A program made the translations under genes and the position numbers. The notes below the pieces were generated by a model, which made no database searches, was not told the origin of the DNA, and saw nothing but the letters and a program-made list of their open reading frames with translations. From Erpobdella octoculata (lineage: Eukaryota; Annelida; Clitellata; Hirudinida; Erpobdellidae), in the NCBI GenBank assembly GCA_963978895.1, contig OZ022245.1, positions 22,560,968 through 22,624,967 of the forward strand: DNA of 64,000 nt, in the 5' to 3' direction. Positions within the stretch are counted from its first letter, which is position 1; the number at the start of each line of letters is the position of its first letter. Shown piece after piece: positions 23,999 through 38,204 of the stretch.

Positions 23999-25042
23999 TC
24001 AACATATTTTTTGACTACAAATTTATATTTAAGACAAATATTACGCGGCATTTAGTTCATTTAATTATTAACAATTTTTGATTTGGGCATTTAATTGACA
24101 AACCTGGTTGATGTTTATTCAAATTATGTAACAAGTGACAAATTCGTGAAAAAAACAAAAATATGAGTTGTCGTCAAAAACACTGTTTTGTTTTTAGACA
24201 ACTAATGGATCAAAAGTAATCAACGTTAATCTTTGCTTTGTTAATTTGGTTTTTTACTATGGCACAATAAAGTATATGAATTTTATATTGTTTTACGCTG
24301 AGTAATAAACGCGTTCAAATTAAGTAAACGTTCCATTCAGGGTAAATCTTCTTTAGTTATCACATCATCAAAATTAAAAAATATAAAAGAAATGCAGTAA
24401 ATCTCAACAGAAAAGAGTTCGGTGTAACGGCACAGCAAGTTTACTTCAACTAAGATTTTGGCCAATTATTGGCAAATTAATTCTCATTGCTTCTTACCAA
24501 GTTGATCATTAAATTGCCAAAAGTAGAAAGCCTCCCACTTTGGCTAAAAGTGCCCCGTCGTTTATTATTCCTTTTGTTTCTCTGTTTTTGGTAAATGTGA
24601 AAATCAAGCAAAAAATCAATTGGAGGACGGTGATGATATGCAAACTGCCTTGTCAAAAATCGCTTCTCGTATTTCTGACCTCATCGACGGGAAGCAACAA
24701 CAAATACTTTAATTAAAAAAAATTGATGCAAATTAATTACATTTTATTTATTATTTTGTATAGGTAAAAACAAGGGGTGCGGTCAAATTGAGTTCGTTCT
24801 AAGGGGGACTTGGCAAAAAAGGTTAAGAACCAATGGCCTGGAGTGGTGCATCCTAGCCTGTGCTGCACTAGCTATTTGGACCGTTGATAACACGTCCAGC
24901 TTACGCTTAGAGAAATGTGCTATAGCTTCTCCCTGGAGATGTGAGTTCTAGGTTTATCCTTGACTTGTGCATCTTATCCTGTGCTGCACAGGGAAAGTGG
25001 ACAAATAAATAAAGCTGAATTTGTGTTTCCAGTTTTAATTTT
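23999..25042. other. Intergenic DNA at the end of unit 1
   Basis: No gene. 24550-24840 matches 44690-44980 and 56850-57140 and ends in a sequence whose reverse reads cattggttcttaacctttt, similar to hAT ends. Unit 1 lacks the tRNA-Gly found here in units 2 and 3. 24840-25020 (ctgtgctgcac repeats, ending aataaataaagctgaattt) is unique to unit 1 and unclassified. Confidence 0.45.
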
Positions 25043-25292
25043 TATTGTTTGCGATATATGTGCTACGTTGAGTTGATTTCTAATTCGTTTAAAAGTTATT
25101 TTAAGATAGTTTCGGAAATATTCCCCCCTTCCCTCCAGAAAATTTTCTGCGGGCGCCCATGGTCACCAGTCAAGATCAGAGTTAATCAAAAATTGTTTAC
25201 TAGCTTTTAACTAAATTCCAGGTTCGGATACGTAATTTCCCTTAAGCAAAAAACTAAATCACATGTGCTCATGGTGCTGTGTTAGTTGAGTT

Positions 25293-25583
25293 CAGGCCCG
25301 TAGCTAGCGGCAGCCCCCCCACTAAAAATGTAAGCCCCCCACTAAAATTTTAAATAAAATTAAATAAAAATAAATAAATAAAGGTAAATTTAAATATAAA
25401 ATTAATAATAATAATTTGCATGCCTGTAGAATGAATAATTGGTAAAACCCATACCAAAAAAGAGCAAAAGTACAGATTAGCACGCTACGTGATTCTGTAA
25501 TGAGCAATATAGTGTTCACCAGAGTGGAATCAGCTTTGTGCTGTTTATGTTAGCATGTTGGATGGTATATTAGGAGAGTTGAT
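25293..25583. other. Insertion-like stretch starting CAGGCCCGTAGC at the unit 1/2 junction
   Basis: A family A SINE start is cut off at 25292 by caggcccgtagctagcgg followed by two accccccactaaaa-type repeats and A-rich DNA. Its first bases resemble hAT ends, but no matching right end was found. Confidence 0.4.
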
Positions 25584-25617
25584 GTAGAGCTTTATTGATA
25601 GTTATTTAAGTTATTAT

Positions 25618-26056
25618 AAAGGTTTGACTTGTACAGTGTCTGCCTTTTTACCAACATCAGACAAGTTTTTAGATGTCAACGACCTTAAACCGTTGACGCA
25701 ACTGCTAAAACAAGACAGGCATGACGATGTTGAAAAATATATTGCAGACGAGGCTCTCATTACAAGTAGGTTTCTAAAAAACAAATTTTAACCAGGCTAC
25801 AGTCTCCAGGAAATGATGGATTTTTTGCTGGACTATAAAGATGCATTTCCTACTCTAAATTGGCACTATTTAGCTGCAATGACTCTCGGCATCTCGATTG
25901 CCACTTGTGAAAGTTCCTATTATTGTCTAACACGAGTACTACGACCACAGAGAAGACCAATGTCCCATGAGAGAAAAAGCTAACAAGTACTTCTGGCATT
26001 TGAAAAATCGCTCTGTAAAGCAATTGATATGGATACCTATCAAATACCAAGAATGC
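25618..26056 (+). pseudogene. hAT C-terminal remnant, unit 2 copy
   Basis: Duplicate of the remnant at 35-473 (offset 25583) with the same stops, so it was already dead before the duplication. Confidence 0.65.
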
Positions 26057-26095
26057 AATAAAATAAAATCGGATTCATATAATTGTCTTGACAAT

Positions 26096-26622
26096 GATCA
26101 AACCATATTATAATGAAATGGACTTTTTAGTTTAGTTTCTCATTTTTAGCTACTACACATCCATTCATGTTTTAAACATGAAAATTGTCATGAGTTTCAT
26201 AATCAGTGCTTGGACGTAGTCTTACAATATTATAATAACTTTAATCTTACAGTTTTAGAACAGAGAAAGAAACTAATTCAGCTTAGCTGACAAACGTTGG
26301 CTTTTGATTTTTGAATGACTCTCAATAATTCAAACTATTTTCATAATTTAGTATTTTTTAGTGTTAGTCTGACACTGCAATACTATTAACCCCAATATTC
26401 TGAACTGATTAATTCAAAGAAACAATTTAAAGCTTACTGTCAAACCACACAATCTTTTCAACAATATAAGTTTAATGATAGACTTGATATATAATCTAAT
26501 CTTCTATTTAGGTTATTTAGAATCTGATGACAAGTTTTATGGGTAAAACATGAATGGATGTTTAGTAACTTAAAATGAGAAAGTAAACTAAATAGTACAT
26601 TTTATTATAATGTTGTTTGATC
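26096..26622. mobile_element. Foldback/MITE-like element, unit 2 copy
   Basis: Duplicate of 513-1039 with the same inverted arms. Confidence 0.55.
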
Positions 26623-26852
26623 TTTGTTTGCGATATATGTGCTACGTTGAGTTGATTTCTAATTCGTTTAAAAGTTATTTTAAGATAGCTTCGGAAATAT
26701 TCCCCCCCTTCCCTCCAGAAGATTTTCTGCGGGCGCCCATGGTCACCAGTCAAGATCAGAATTAATCAAAAATTGTTTACTAGCTTTTAACTAAATTCCA
26801 GGTTCGGATACGTAATTTCCCTTAAGCAAAAAACTAAATCACATGTGCTCAT

Positions 26853-27049
26853 GGTGCTGTGTTAGTTGAGTTTGGTAGAATGTTGGCCTTGAATGTGAAA
26901 ACTTCAAGGTTAGACACGCACTCGTTGCCTAGTGGTCATGTTAGCCAAAAACTTAGCGCGAGTAAAATGGTTTTTCGCCATGGGGCATAGAGCTTCTAAT
27001 CTCTGTAAGAGGGGCTCTATAAATTGGCACATTACATTACATTACATTA
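26853..27049 (+). repeat. tRNA-derived SINE (family A), unit 2
   Basis: Duplicate of 1270-1466. A partial first copy of the same upstream DNA and SINE start lies at 25043-25292, cut off at a GC-rich insertion. Confidence 0.65.
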
Positions 27050-27102
27050 TTCGAAATTGCTAGTTGGAATAATTCGTTTGCCAATATAGGTACCCTCGCT
27101 TA

Positions 27103-27175
27103 GTTTTCGTGGTGTAGTGGTTATCACGTTCGCCTAACACGCGAAAGGTCCCCAGTTCGAGCCTGGGCGGAAACA
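27103..27175 (+). tRNA. tRNA-Val(AAC), unit 2
   Basis: Identical in sequence to the gene at 1520-1592, including the G-U wobble in the acceptor stem. TTTT lies just downstream. Confidence 0.95.
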
Positions 27176-27688
27176 TATTATTTTGCACTGAGAAGAAAAC
27201 AATCTCATATTGCTTAAAATATTAATAATAGATAAATTAGTAATTGTGTTATGTTTTTAGGTAACTTAACAATCAATAGTAATCAGCATTAATTGTTTGA
27301 TTGTAATGATGTAAATTTACATTTAAAACATTGACTCTTTGGCTGAAAGAAATTATTGACAGAACAGATTAGGATTCTTTTTACACTAATTCCCATCCTT
27401 TTTTGGGATCGGCACACTGAAAATATCTAAAAAGTTCTGCGGCACACCACAATGAGAAGTAGTTTTTATTGTTAAATATTGCTAGTTTTCACACGGTTTT
27501 CTATGCTGTGGCTGAACTTATTTAAAAACATATATATATATATATATATATTCTCGCATAAACACGCTCTATTAAATGCTACGGCCCATTTTCTACAACA
27601 CCATTTCTTTACTACTGCTTCAAACCGTCTAAATTTTCTTCCCGAATTAACTACACAGTCAATAGTACACAAAACTTTATTGTCACAA

Positions 27689-27732
27689 GGGGTTGACCGG
27701 CCGGTTTCGGCTTTATCCATCTTCAGAACCCC
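27689..27732 (-). ncRNA. Type I hammerhead ribozyme candidate, sense, unit 2
   Basis: Same core and helices as 2106-2149 with no change seen. Confidence 0.8.
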
Positions 27733-28246
27733 TATAATAAAGTAAGGAAAATCAATGTATAGAATATTAGACGAAAGCCGAATATATAAAGATAGAGAAA
27801 CAGTAATAAAACCATTCGAATATAAAACTAAAAACATAAAATTCTAAACACATACCAGCGATACAACTTTCATTAAAACCAAAGCTACGACACTACAACA
27901 GCTAACGAAACTGTTTACGTATAACTCACCTGGGAACAGGTGCACAGAATTTACAGGTACATTATTTATATTTAAACTTACTAAAAGACAATACGGTAAT
28001 TTTGACAGCAAATAAAGTAGCAAAAATAAAGTTTCTTCCCGTGACCATAAAACGAGGGAATAAAGTAAACCAGAATTAAATTAAAACAGAAATAAAATAA
28101 ACCAGAAATAAAATTGAAATAAATTAAGAAATAAAAAATAAAAATAAAATAAAAATAAAAAGATAAAATAAAACGAAATGAATAAACCAAAATTAAAATA
28201 AACAAGAAATAAAATTAAAATATAATAGCTGAAAAGGTCGTTAGAA

Positions 28247-31243
28247 CTAGCGTCGGACACGACGCACCGTTATATTACCATGATCCACCAAATGTGCAAA
28301 CGGCAAAACCACATCACCACCATCATCATTCGCCAACCCACCAACATCAACACAAACCTCATCATGGCGGTTAATACAGCAATCACCATCATCGACGTCA
28401 AGTCTCGCAACCCCTTCAAAGACATCATCAGACTCAGCAACACAACACTCACAAGAAGCATTGTCTACAACAATACCACAACCCGCATCTCCATCACCAC
28501 CCCCCTCATCACCACACTCACGACCATCAAGACAATCAACATAAGCACAATTAACGCTATCATCATCACCAAAATCATCAGAATCAACAGTGATATGCGA
28601 AGGCATAAGTTTTTTAGCCTGCTGATGACGATCATTATCAAGATTTTCTGAGCTCCGCGGAAATTCAACGGTTGAATTCTGAATCGGAAGAACTGAAACT
28701 TCCACCGGCGACGCCAGATTTTCCTCCGCCGAACTTCGAATCGGAAGAACTGAAACTCCCACCGGCGACATCAGATTTTCCTCCGTTGAGATAACCACTT
28801 CTGTGAGATCTTTGGTAGTGAAGACATCGGTACCACCTGCTCTTGGTATGTCTTTATCAATTGGGACAAACTGTGGAAGGATACAAGACTTGGCCGCCAA
28901 GCACGTGCTTTGACAACGCGTACGCATTTCTGAAGAGACCTCAGGTTTAGAACTCTTAACACAGAGAACATATGTTGTTACTGGAGAGGATCTCTCATTA
29001 GCTGTACTGGATTTTCTTGCTATGCACAGGCTTTGACTACGTTTATTTTTATCCGATGAGACTTTGAGTTTCGAACTATTAACACAAGGATTAGATGCCA
29101 CCACCGAAGAGGGCCCCGCATCTGCTGTACCGTCAGAGTTTGGTAGATTACAATCACCCGTTTCAGGATATTCATCATTGGCTGGTAAACGCAACACATG
29201 CCCTAAGATAGCGGGATGCATATCAACTTTGGAAGGGTTACGAATGTGTTGTAAACAGGCTGGTGTCTTTCTCATCAAACCACCCCCAAACAAATGTAAA
29301 GTACGTCCAAAACAGTCATCTTGTATATTAAGTGTAGGTCGTTTGGAGATAATATGGAGGGCTTCGCGAATCTTTAGACGACTAGCATCATTTTCACGAT
29401 CAATGACAATTGTATTGTCAAGTAAGGTTTTTCTGGACAACCATATCTTATGAACCTTTAGAAAGTGAGAAGCAATATTTCCGCCTTGAATATGCATTGT
29501 GAGACGCCTAGATAATGTCGTTTGTGTCTGCCCAATGTAAACTTCTGGTGTACTATGATGATATGGGCATGTAAATTGATAGATAACATTGGTAAGATGT
29601 AAGAAATCGGGACATCGACAGCTGTTGCGAATGATCATGTTATGGGATTTTTTATTCTTGTAATAAACGTTGAAGTTAAATTTGTTTTTAATGGCATCCG
29701 CAACTTTCACATTTTCTGTGATAATTGATCGAATGATGTCTTCATCCAGTTCATAGCGGTCATGCATTTGGGCGCAATACAACAAGGAAATATCCTTAGT
29801 ATTCTCACCAGCATCCGAAGGGTGTGCATTGGAAACCTTCCTGTCTAGGAAAGCCTTTAAAATGTCGTCAAACATAGTGTTTGTGTAGTTATTATTAACG
29901 AGGAGAGTTTTAATGCGTTTAATATCGGCATGAAACATCTCCCACGTAGCTGAGATCTCATAAGCTCTAGATATGAAATTAAAGACGACACTCCTCTTGT
30001 ATCTGTCAGGACAGAAACTAGCGCCATTCATACATGTGTCTTCTTTGGAAGGTTTGACAAAGACCTCATGTGTAAGACCTGATGAAGTTTGCGTGACAAG
30101 AACGTCTAGAAACGCAAGGCGTTGCTGAAAGTCACTCAGCTCAACAGTGAAGTTCAACACAGAGTTTTTATGGAGCGTATCCTTTATCTCATCCAACTGA
30201 GTCGTATCACGGCAGACAAGAAAAATGTCATCGACGTATCGAACGTATAATGGAGGCTTTTCTATTATACCGAAAGTTATTTCTTCCAGATGCCCAATAT
30301 AGAAGCTGGCGAAAAGTGGACCAAGAGGAGAACCCATTGCAACCCCATCAATCTGGACAAATAGTTGACCTCTAGGATCTTGAAAAGGTAATTCCTTTGT
30401 ACACAGTCGAAGCAACTGTGCTAAAGTTCCCTCTGGAATCATAAGTGTATGTGGAATATTGTTATGGTATACCCGTTGAAGAATTATATTAATTGTGGCA
30501 TCAACTGGAACAGACGTAAACAGACTGGTGACGTCAAGAGAAGCAAGAACGCCTTGCAACTGCCGGTGTCCTTTAATGAGGTTGACAAATTCAAATGACG
30601 ACTTGACGGTGTATGTATTTGGACAATATGGAGATAAGATAGACACCAGAAATTTAGCTATACTGTACGTGGGTGTCGGACATTGTGAAATGATCGGCCT
30701 GAGGGGACATCCTTCTTTATGCGTTTTAATATTTCCATAAATGTACCCAGGGGAGAAATCACCAATGATCTGCTTGAGGCCGCTATGTGGGTCATTAGCG
30801 ACAACCTCTGCAATGAGACGATTAGCTTTCACTTTAATATCTTGTGTAGGATTTTTGGAGATTTTCTGAAACTTTGTATTGTCTGCGAGGATTTCGTCTA
30901 GCCTGTGCAAATAATCCAGTGTGTCGAGAATGACGTACGAGTTGGATTTATCAGATTTTTTAATTACTATATCTGAGTTCTTTCTCAATGAAGCAGCTGC
31001 ACGAACCAAATCAGTAGCCATCTTTTTACGTATATTTCGATGTTTGCAGCCTTCTGCCTTCAGTAAAGTACCTAATCTGTCTGTAACCTTCAATTTGCCA
31101 TTCACCACATTTGATTCAATCTGACGATACAACACCTCTAGTTCGACCTGTTTCTTTAAAGGGTCATATTTATCTGGTACATGGCAGTTATAACCCAACT
31201 CTAAAAATTTAACTTCGTTTTCGGTGGGAACATATTTTGACAA
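28247..31243 (-). CDS. Penelope-like reverse transcriptase/GIY-YIG endonuclease, unit 2
   Basis: Second copy of the 998-codon frame with all catalytic motifs (YVDD, GSPLGPL, the GIY-YIG residues). I see two amino-acid differences from unit 1: Thr to Ile near residue 71 and Ala to Thr near residue 446. Neither falls in a catalytic block. The same missing-ATG problem applies. No stop or frameshift has appeared since the duplication. Confidence 0.9.
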   Translation of the reverse strand: MSKYVPTENEVKFLELGYNCHVPDKYDPLKKQVELEVLYRQIESNVVNGKLKVTDRLGTLLKAEGCKHRNIRKKMATDLVRAAASLRKNSDIVIKKSDKSNSYVILDTLDYLHRLDEILADNTKFQKISKNPTQDIKVKANRLIAEVVANDPHSGLKQIIGDFSPGYIYGNIKTHKEGCPLRPIISQCPTPTYSIAKFLVSILSPYCPNTYTVKSSFEFVNLIKGHRQLQGVLASLDVTSLFTSVPVDATINIILQRVYHNNIPHTLMIPEGTLAQLLRLCTKELPFQDPRGQLFVQIDGVAMGSPLGPLFASFYIGHLEEITFGIIEKPPLYVRYVDDIFLVCRDTTQLDEIKDTLHKNSVLNFTVELSDFQQRLAFLDVLVTQTSSGLTHEVFVKPSKEDTCMNGASFCPDRYKRSVVFNFISRAYEISATWEMFHADIKRIKTLLVNNNYTNTMFDDILKAFLDRKVSNAHPSDAGENTKDISLLYCAQMHDRYELDEDIIRSIITENVKVADAIKNKFNFNVYYKNKKSHNMIIRNSCRCPDFLHLTNVIYQFTCPYHHSTPEVYIGQTQTTLSRRLTMHIQGGNIASHFLKVHKIWLSRKTLLDNTIVIDRENDASRLKIREALHIISKRPTLNIQDDCFGRTLHLFGGGLMRKTPACLQHIRNPSKVDMHPAILGHVLRLPANDEYPETGDCNLPNSDGTADAGPSSVVASNPCVNSSKLKVSSDKNKRSQSLCIARKSSTANERSSPVTTYVLCVKSSKPEVSSEMRTRCQSTCLAAKSCILPQFVPIDKDIPRAGGTDVFTTKDLTEVVISTEENLMSPVGVSVLPIRSSAEENLASPVEVSVLPIQNSTVEFPRSSENLDNDRHQQAKKLMPSHITVDSDDFGDDDSVNCAYVDCLDGRECGDEGGGDGDAGCGIVVDNASCECCVAESDDVFEGVARLDVDDGDCCINRHDEVCVDVGGLANDDGGDVVLPFAHLVDHGNITVRRVRR

Positions 31244-31290
31244 GTTGACAAATGTATATTCTATACATTGATTTTCCTTACTTTATTATA

Positions 31291-31334
31291 GGGGTTCTGA
31301 AGATGGATAAAGCCGAAACCGGCCGGTCAACCCC
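31291..31334 (+). ncRNA. Type I hammerhead ribozyme candidate, antisense, unit 2
   Basis: Same core and helices as 5708-5751 with no change seen. Confidence 0.78.
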
Positions 31335-31491
31335 TTGTGACAATAAAGTTTTGTGTACTATTGACTGTGTAGTTAATTCGGGAAGAAAATTTAGACGGTT
31401 TGAAGCAGTAGTAAAGAAATGGTGTTGTAGAAAATGGGCCGTAGCATTTAATAGAGCGTGTTTATGCGAGAATTTGATACCCAAATATTGT

Positions 31492-32843
<1,352 letters not shown>

Positions 32844-33750
32844 TGTTTGTAAATAGGAGCCAAATACGAGCCAAATGCTAGGAGCGTCTTTTCAGCAAAA
32901 CCTTGAGGTGCAAAACATTTTAAAAAATTTCTTCTGCAAAATTTTCTAAAACTCGATATAGTTTTTTGCCTAAAAAAATTGCTGATGATCGGGAGGGGGT
33001 AGTCGGAAATACATTTTTGAAAATTTTCAAAAACTTACTTTTTTTATATTTTATACACATACACTTTTTATCGATAATTAACCACCCCATAAAAAATGCT
33101 GTCGGGCGAAAAATTATGTCGAGAGTATGGATAAGTAACACTAGACTTCAAAGTTATAAATAACCAAATAGTTTAAAACCTCAGTAAACTTTCTAGATCA
33201 TGGTGAATTCCTTTGAAATGCACCTGAAAAGTGGCCAGTAATTTGTCAGTGACCAGCGAATGGTCAGCTTACCCTACCGGTCAGCGAATTTTCTGAAGGT
33301 TACCGCCAAGGGTGACTGAAACTCACGCTACGCCACTGTTTACCGCTTTAGTTATTGTTCCATACTATACTAACTCACTGTCAATGGTCACCTACCACTG
33401 GCGTAGCCAGTTTGTTCACCGGGGCGAGGGAACACAAGATATACAAATGCGCCACTGAAAATGTACACATAGAACCGTTTAAGGTAGTAGCGGATACTTT
33501 TTCTACGAAAACAATTTTTTTAAAAACAACTTTTTGTCGCCCCTTACAAGTGGCGCCAGAGGACACATCTCCCATGCCTCCCTCGCTACACCTCTGCATC
33601 TTCCGTCAGTTAAAAACGCTTCAAGATGGATTGTCTCCGTCTCCAACGTTGAAACGAGTTTCTTTATTCTATTCTCTTAATGTTAAACTTATAGTTGGTT
33701 ATTTGAAAATCTTTAATTAAAATGAATCATTGGCCAATGTACTTTTTAAT

Positions 33751-33813
33751 GTGTAGTGGTTATCACGTTCGCCTAACACGCGAAAGGTCCCCAGTTCGAG
33801 CCTGGCGGAAACA
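33751..33813 (+). pseudogene. tRNA-Val, 5'-truncated, unit 2
   Basis: Same truncation and same lost G as the copy at 8276, so the damage predates the 25.6-kb duplication. Confidence 0.85.
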
Positions 33814-33912
33814 TTTTGTTTTGCTTCTGAGAAGAAAACAATCTCAATTTGCTGAAAACATAAATAATAGATAAATTAATAATCCTGATATGCTTTTAAG
33901 TAAGGGTTTAAG

Positions 33913-33935
33913 GGTTCGACTCCCGGTTCAAGCAC
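33913..33935 (+). pseudogene. tRNA-Gly 3' half, unit 2
   Basis: Duplicate of the 3' half at 8438-8460, with the same changes. Confidence 0.65.
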
Positions 33936-34653
33936 TTTTAAGGGCGCTGGTTCTATTGCGGTAAAGTGTTTGCCTGTTTTTCTAAAGTACGGTAATTCTA
34001 ATCTAACCAGCGTCTGTATGGTGTGTGGATAGCAGAGGTGAACATTGGTTTGGTCCAATCTTTTGACACATGTCTGGGTTGGATTGAAAATAAAAGAAGT
34101 TTTTTTCAAATTAACAAGAAAATTTAACTATGGGTTCTGTTGGGTCAGAAAATTTAACGTTTCTGGTGGTTCGGGATGGGTTGAGCTAAGAAAATTGTTG
34201 GTTGGTTTGGGTTGCCAAATATGAACCCATGTACACATCTGGAGGATAGGCACAACTGCTCAACTGCTTCATCAAGGTTATGGATATCAGCGCTCAAAGC
34301 GCCTATGTGAATCTGTTATTGAACACTAAATCTGTTGTACATTTACATTTAAAGAACTGCCTCTAATTGTAATACACATGCTTCAGTTTTTCGAACCAGC
34401 CATGTCAATTTAAATCTATAAAACATGAAAACTAAGTTTTCAAATATTTTTGGTCTTTTACTTCAAACAAAAACTCCTAAACAAACAAAATTTATAGAAC
34501 CCGGAAATTCACACAAAGTATACATAGGTTTTCCTCGTCAGGTTTAAAATTTGATACTAAATTATGTACGTTAAAAATTCTAACATTTTGAATTGCTCAA
34601 TTAAAAAACCTCCGAAGTTATTTACTTTCATAGTTCTTACGAGGTATTGCTGG

Positions 34654-35441
34654 TGGGGAACGGATATTTCCCCCCGGACAATCCCCCCGGACAATTCCCC
34701 CCTGGACATTCCGCCCCCCCCCCCCCCCCCCGAACAATTCCCCTCGGATATCCCCCCCTGGAGTAGAATTAGAATTCAGGTTTTTCTAACAAACAAAGAT
34801 ATATTTTTAAAAGATTTAACATTTATTGTTTATGTTTAATCGAATATTATTAATTGAATAGAGTGTTTATCATTTCACTATTTACTTCGTTAGGGTTAGG
34901 GCTAGGATAAGGGTTATGGTAAGGGTTAGCATCTCTCTAGTTACTACGTTAGGGTTATGGCTAAGGTTAGGATTATGGTTAGGGTTAGTGCTACCATCTC
35001 ACTAGTTACTTCGTTAAGGTTAAGGCTAGGGTTAGGGTTAGCATCCCACTAGTTACTTCGTTAGGATTAGAGTTAGCATCCCGCTAGTTACTTCGTTAGG
35101 GTAAGGGTTAGGGTTAGCATCCCACTAGCTACTTCGTTCACCGACAGTTAAGCAAGGGCATCCAACATTCGGCAAAATAGCTTATGCGATTTTTTTCTTC
35201 AAAAGTTTTTGACAGCACCAGCTCCTGCACCATAACATAAAAGAAACTCTTGCAATACCACAAAGTTCATACAACTGCATTATTTTATTTATTTTCATTG
35301 ATCAGAAAAACCGTCATATCCTGGAAAACATCTTACAACACGGGGGAAATGTCCGGGAAGAATGTCCGAGGGGGGAATGTCCTAGAATCTGTAGGGGGGA
35401 AATGTCCAGGAAGAAAAAGTCCGGGGAAATGTCCTACAATC
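34654..35441. mobile_element. GGACA-TTCCCC element with telomere-like core, unit 2
   Basis: Duplicate of 9179-9962 with a slightly longer C run and the same ATTGCTGG flanks (34646-34653, 35442-35449). Confidence 0.6.
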
Positions 35442-36112
35442 ATTGCTGGTTATACCATGATTAGAAATAAATTGATGTAACAAACTGTAAAATGTCAGTT
35501 GCTCGTCATATATGTAAAAGTCTTGTAATAACTAATTGCCGACTACGACGTAAATGGTTAACCGTTTGATGCCGATTGAAGATTTTTTTCGAAGTGGTGC
35601 ATCCAGTTTTTATATTAAGATATTAAATAGCTTGCACAATTGTTTGATTGTAAATATCGAGATTTTACACACTGGCTCAAACAACTTACGTATTGACTTA
35701 AACTACTATACAGACTACGGTTCCTTTAATACATTGGTTCTCAAGCTTTTTTGTGGATCGGCACACTAAAAACATCTAAAAAGTTCTGCTGAACTATAAT
35801 GAAAAATTACTTTTATGGATATAAATTCCTGGTTTTCAAGTGTTTTTTTGATGTCATGGGTGAACTTGTTTAGTTGACGAGTATCCAGATCATGTCGAAA
35901 CGGGGCTATAATGTCGTGATTTATTCGACAACTTTGATTTGCAAATCAAACAAAAACAATCTGAGCATTTTGGGATCCTAATGTATTATTAAGTTATAAA
36001 CTCATTAATTAGCTTGCACAATTGTTTGATTGTAAAGATGGGGATTTAGATTTAAAACATGGTCACGTTGGCTCAAACAAAGAAGGTTTGTAAATTTTAA
36101 AGTCTACAAGTA

Positions 36113-36183
36113 GCGTGAGTGGTATAACGGTAGCATAGTTGCCTTCCAAGCAATTGATCCGGGTTCGACTCCCGGCTCACGCA
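36113..36183 (+). tRNA. tRNA-Gly(TCC), unit 2, first
   Basis: Intact 71-nt gene with fully paired acceptor GCGTGAG/CTCACGC. The TTTT terminator is followed directly by an AAGGGCGCTGG sequence. Confidence 0.95.
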
Positions 36184-36304
36184 CTTTTAAGGGCGCTGGT
36201 GCAGTGGCGAAGCTTGGGTCTGTGTCGCCCAGGTGGTCTTCTCCCTTAAGCTATTTATAAACACGTAAAAAGCTGTGCATATTTATATTCCGGTGGGACG
36301 TAAA

Positions 36305-37406
36305 CAGTGATGGACAAAAAAAGGTTAAATAGTTAAATTAAAAAGTTACTAACTAATAGTTTAACTTCCTTTTTTAGTTAAAATCTTACTCACAAAGCTT
36401 AGATTTACTTTGTAGTTCTGTTTTATTTAATTACGATAGAAATGATTATTAACTAAGAGTAGTTTGTTCCATAGTTAGCATTTCTGAAGTAAGCATAACA
36501 AATATATTCAAAATGGCTCGCTAGTCTCACAAATTATTAAAATTATTAAATGATTTGTTTTATTTACATTCAATTTGTGTAAATTTATCATCCATTTTTT
36601 GTTACTTACTAAATGAATATCATTCGAAAGAGTACTTATCACCAGTACGAAATATATAAAGCAACGCCGAAGATAAGACAGTGAGGAAAGTGCAGATGAA
36701 ATGTTTCCAATAAAGAAACAGGTTGCAATTAATTTTATTTTTCCAAGAAAACTCATTTATATAGATTTAACTTTTCGTGCATGTAAAAAACTAATTGGGT
36801 TTTTTCATTATTTCAGTTAGTATCATATTTCTCTTCTAAAGCTGATTAGCGTGAATAGTTTTCTGGCATTCCCCGCAATAGCCAGAGCTTTCAAGAATTC
36901 CCAGTTCGGCTGCTGTTGAACGTCTTTTCAGTGCTGCTGGACAAGTCTTGACAGCTCAAAAATGCAAGATGGCTGATGAAACAATTAATATACTAATTTT
37001 TTTGTGGTCAAGGTTGAAGTCCCAAACCAATTTCTGCTCACAAATTATCATGCTATGATTGATATAATCGTCTATTTAAAAATAAAAATGTATTATGCAG
37101 TTTTGTTGGAAATAAAATTTAAAACAATAATCATTCTACTCTTTGATCGATCATGTTATTAAATAATTTAAAAACAAATTTCAAGCATGATGTTTGATCG
37201 AGTAATAAGTTAATTGAAAGAACCAAAATCGCCGAGATCAGTATAAAATACAAAAGATTTTAGAAATAGTTGGAAAAAGTTTAACGACCTTTTTTGGGTT
37301 TAGTTACAAATTTTTTTAAATTAGTTGCCACTAAAAGTTTAACTTAAGTTTTTCAGTTAAACGTTAGTAAATGGTTAACTAAAAAAATAATTTGTGCCTA
37401 TCTCTG
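36305..37406 (+). mobile_element. Non-autonomous hAT element, unit 2
   Basis: Duplicate of 10866-11958 with a 9-bp insertion near the left end. Confidence 0.7.
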
Positions 37407-38094
37407 GGTGTAAATCAATCGGTGGAGATGGCTAGATAAGTCAGGCTTAACTAAACGTTAAGAATATAAATGAATCAAATTTGTTATTTAATTGATAACC
37501 ATGCCTGTTGTCGTGATATTAACACACCAATGTAAAGTTACATAATAAAAATAACAACACAACTGATAATTTTAACTGTCAGAGTGTAAGAGTTTTGCTC
37601 AACGAATCAAATCCACTCCCATGAGTTATTTTTTTAATAGTTTATAATCCTTTACATCAGGTGTTTTAAGACTGATATAGCTCTACCTATGTAGGAAATA
37701 TCAAAGTACCTTCTGTCGTGGAATATAATTTGATCCTTTTCTTGTTTTTTTCTCCTCCTTTATCCAGACTTGGGACTGGCTCGCATTTAGCGAGGCAGAT
37801 ACGCAATCCATTTAATAAATACTGTAATAATTAATTGAGAAATGTGTTTTATGCTAAAATTCAAATTGTCTGAAAAGTAGAGGAATAAATAAAAACTCCC
37901 ATCTCGGTTGTTTTGCGACAAAAATGTTAATAATGTCATTCTTATTGAGTTAAATGTTTGATACTTATATTTTAAATTTGTACAAAGAAATTATTTGCTG
38001 TAGCTGACTTTGTTATAAGCAGAACATACAAACATAAATTTGCCGTATCCAGGATAAGTGTTTTAAAACTAACCAATACGAATCGGTCCGGCGA

Positions 38095-38166
38095 TCCTCG
38101 TTAGTATAGTGGTAAGTATCCCCGCCTGTCACGCGGGAGACCGGGGTTCAATTCCCCGACGGGGAG
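38095..38166 (+). tRNA. tRNA-Asp(GTC), unit 2, first
   Basis: Intact, identical to 12647-12718. It is followed by TTTTT and the 36-copy version of the 27-bp minisatellite. Confidence 0.95.
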
Positions 38167-38204
38167 GTTTTTGTAATTTTGTTTACAAAATAAGATTTAT
38201 TTAC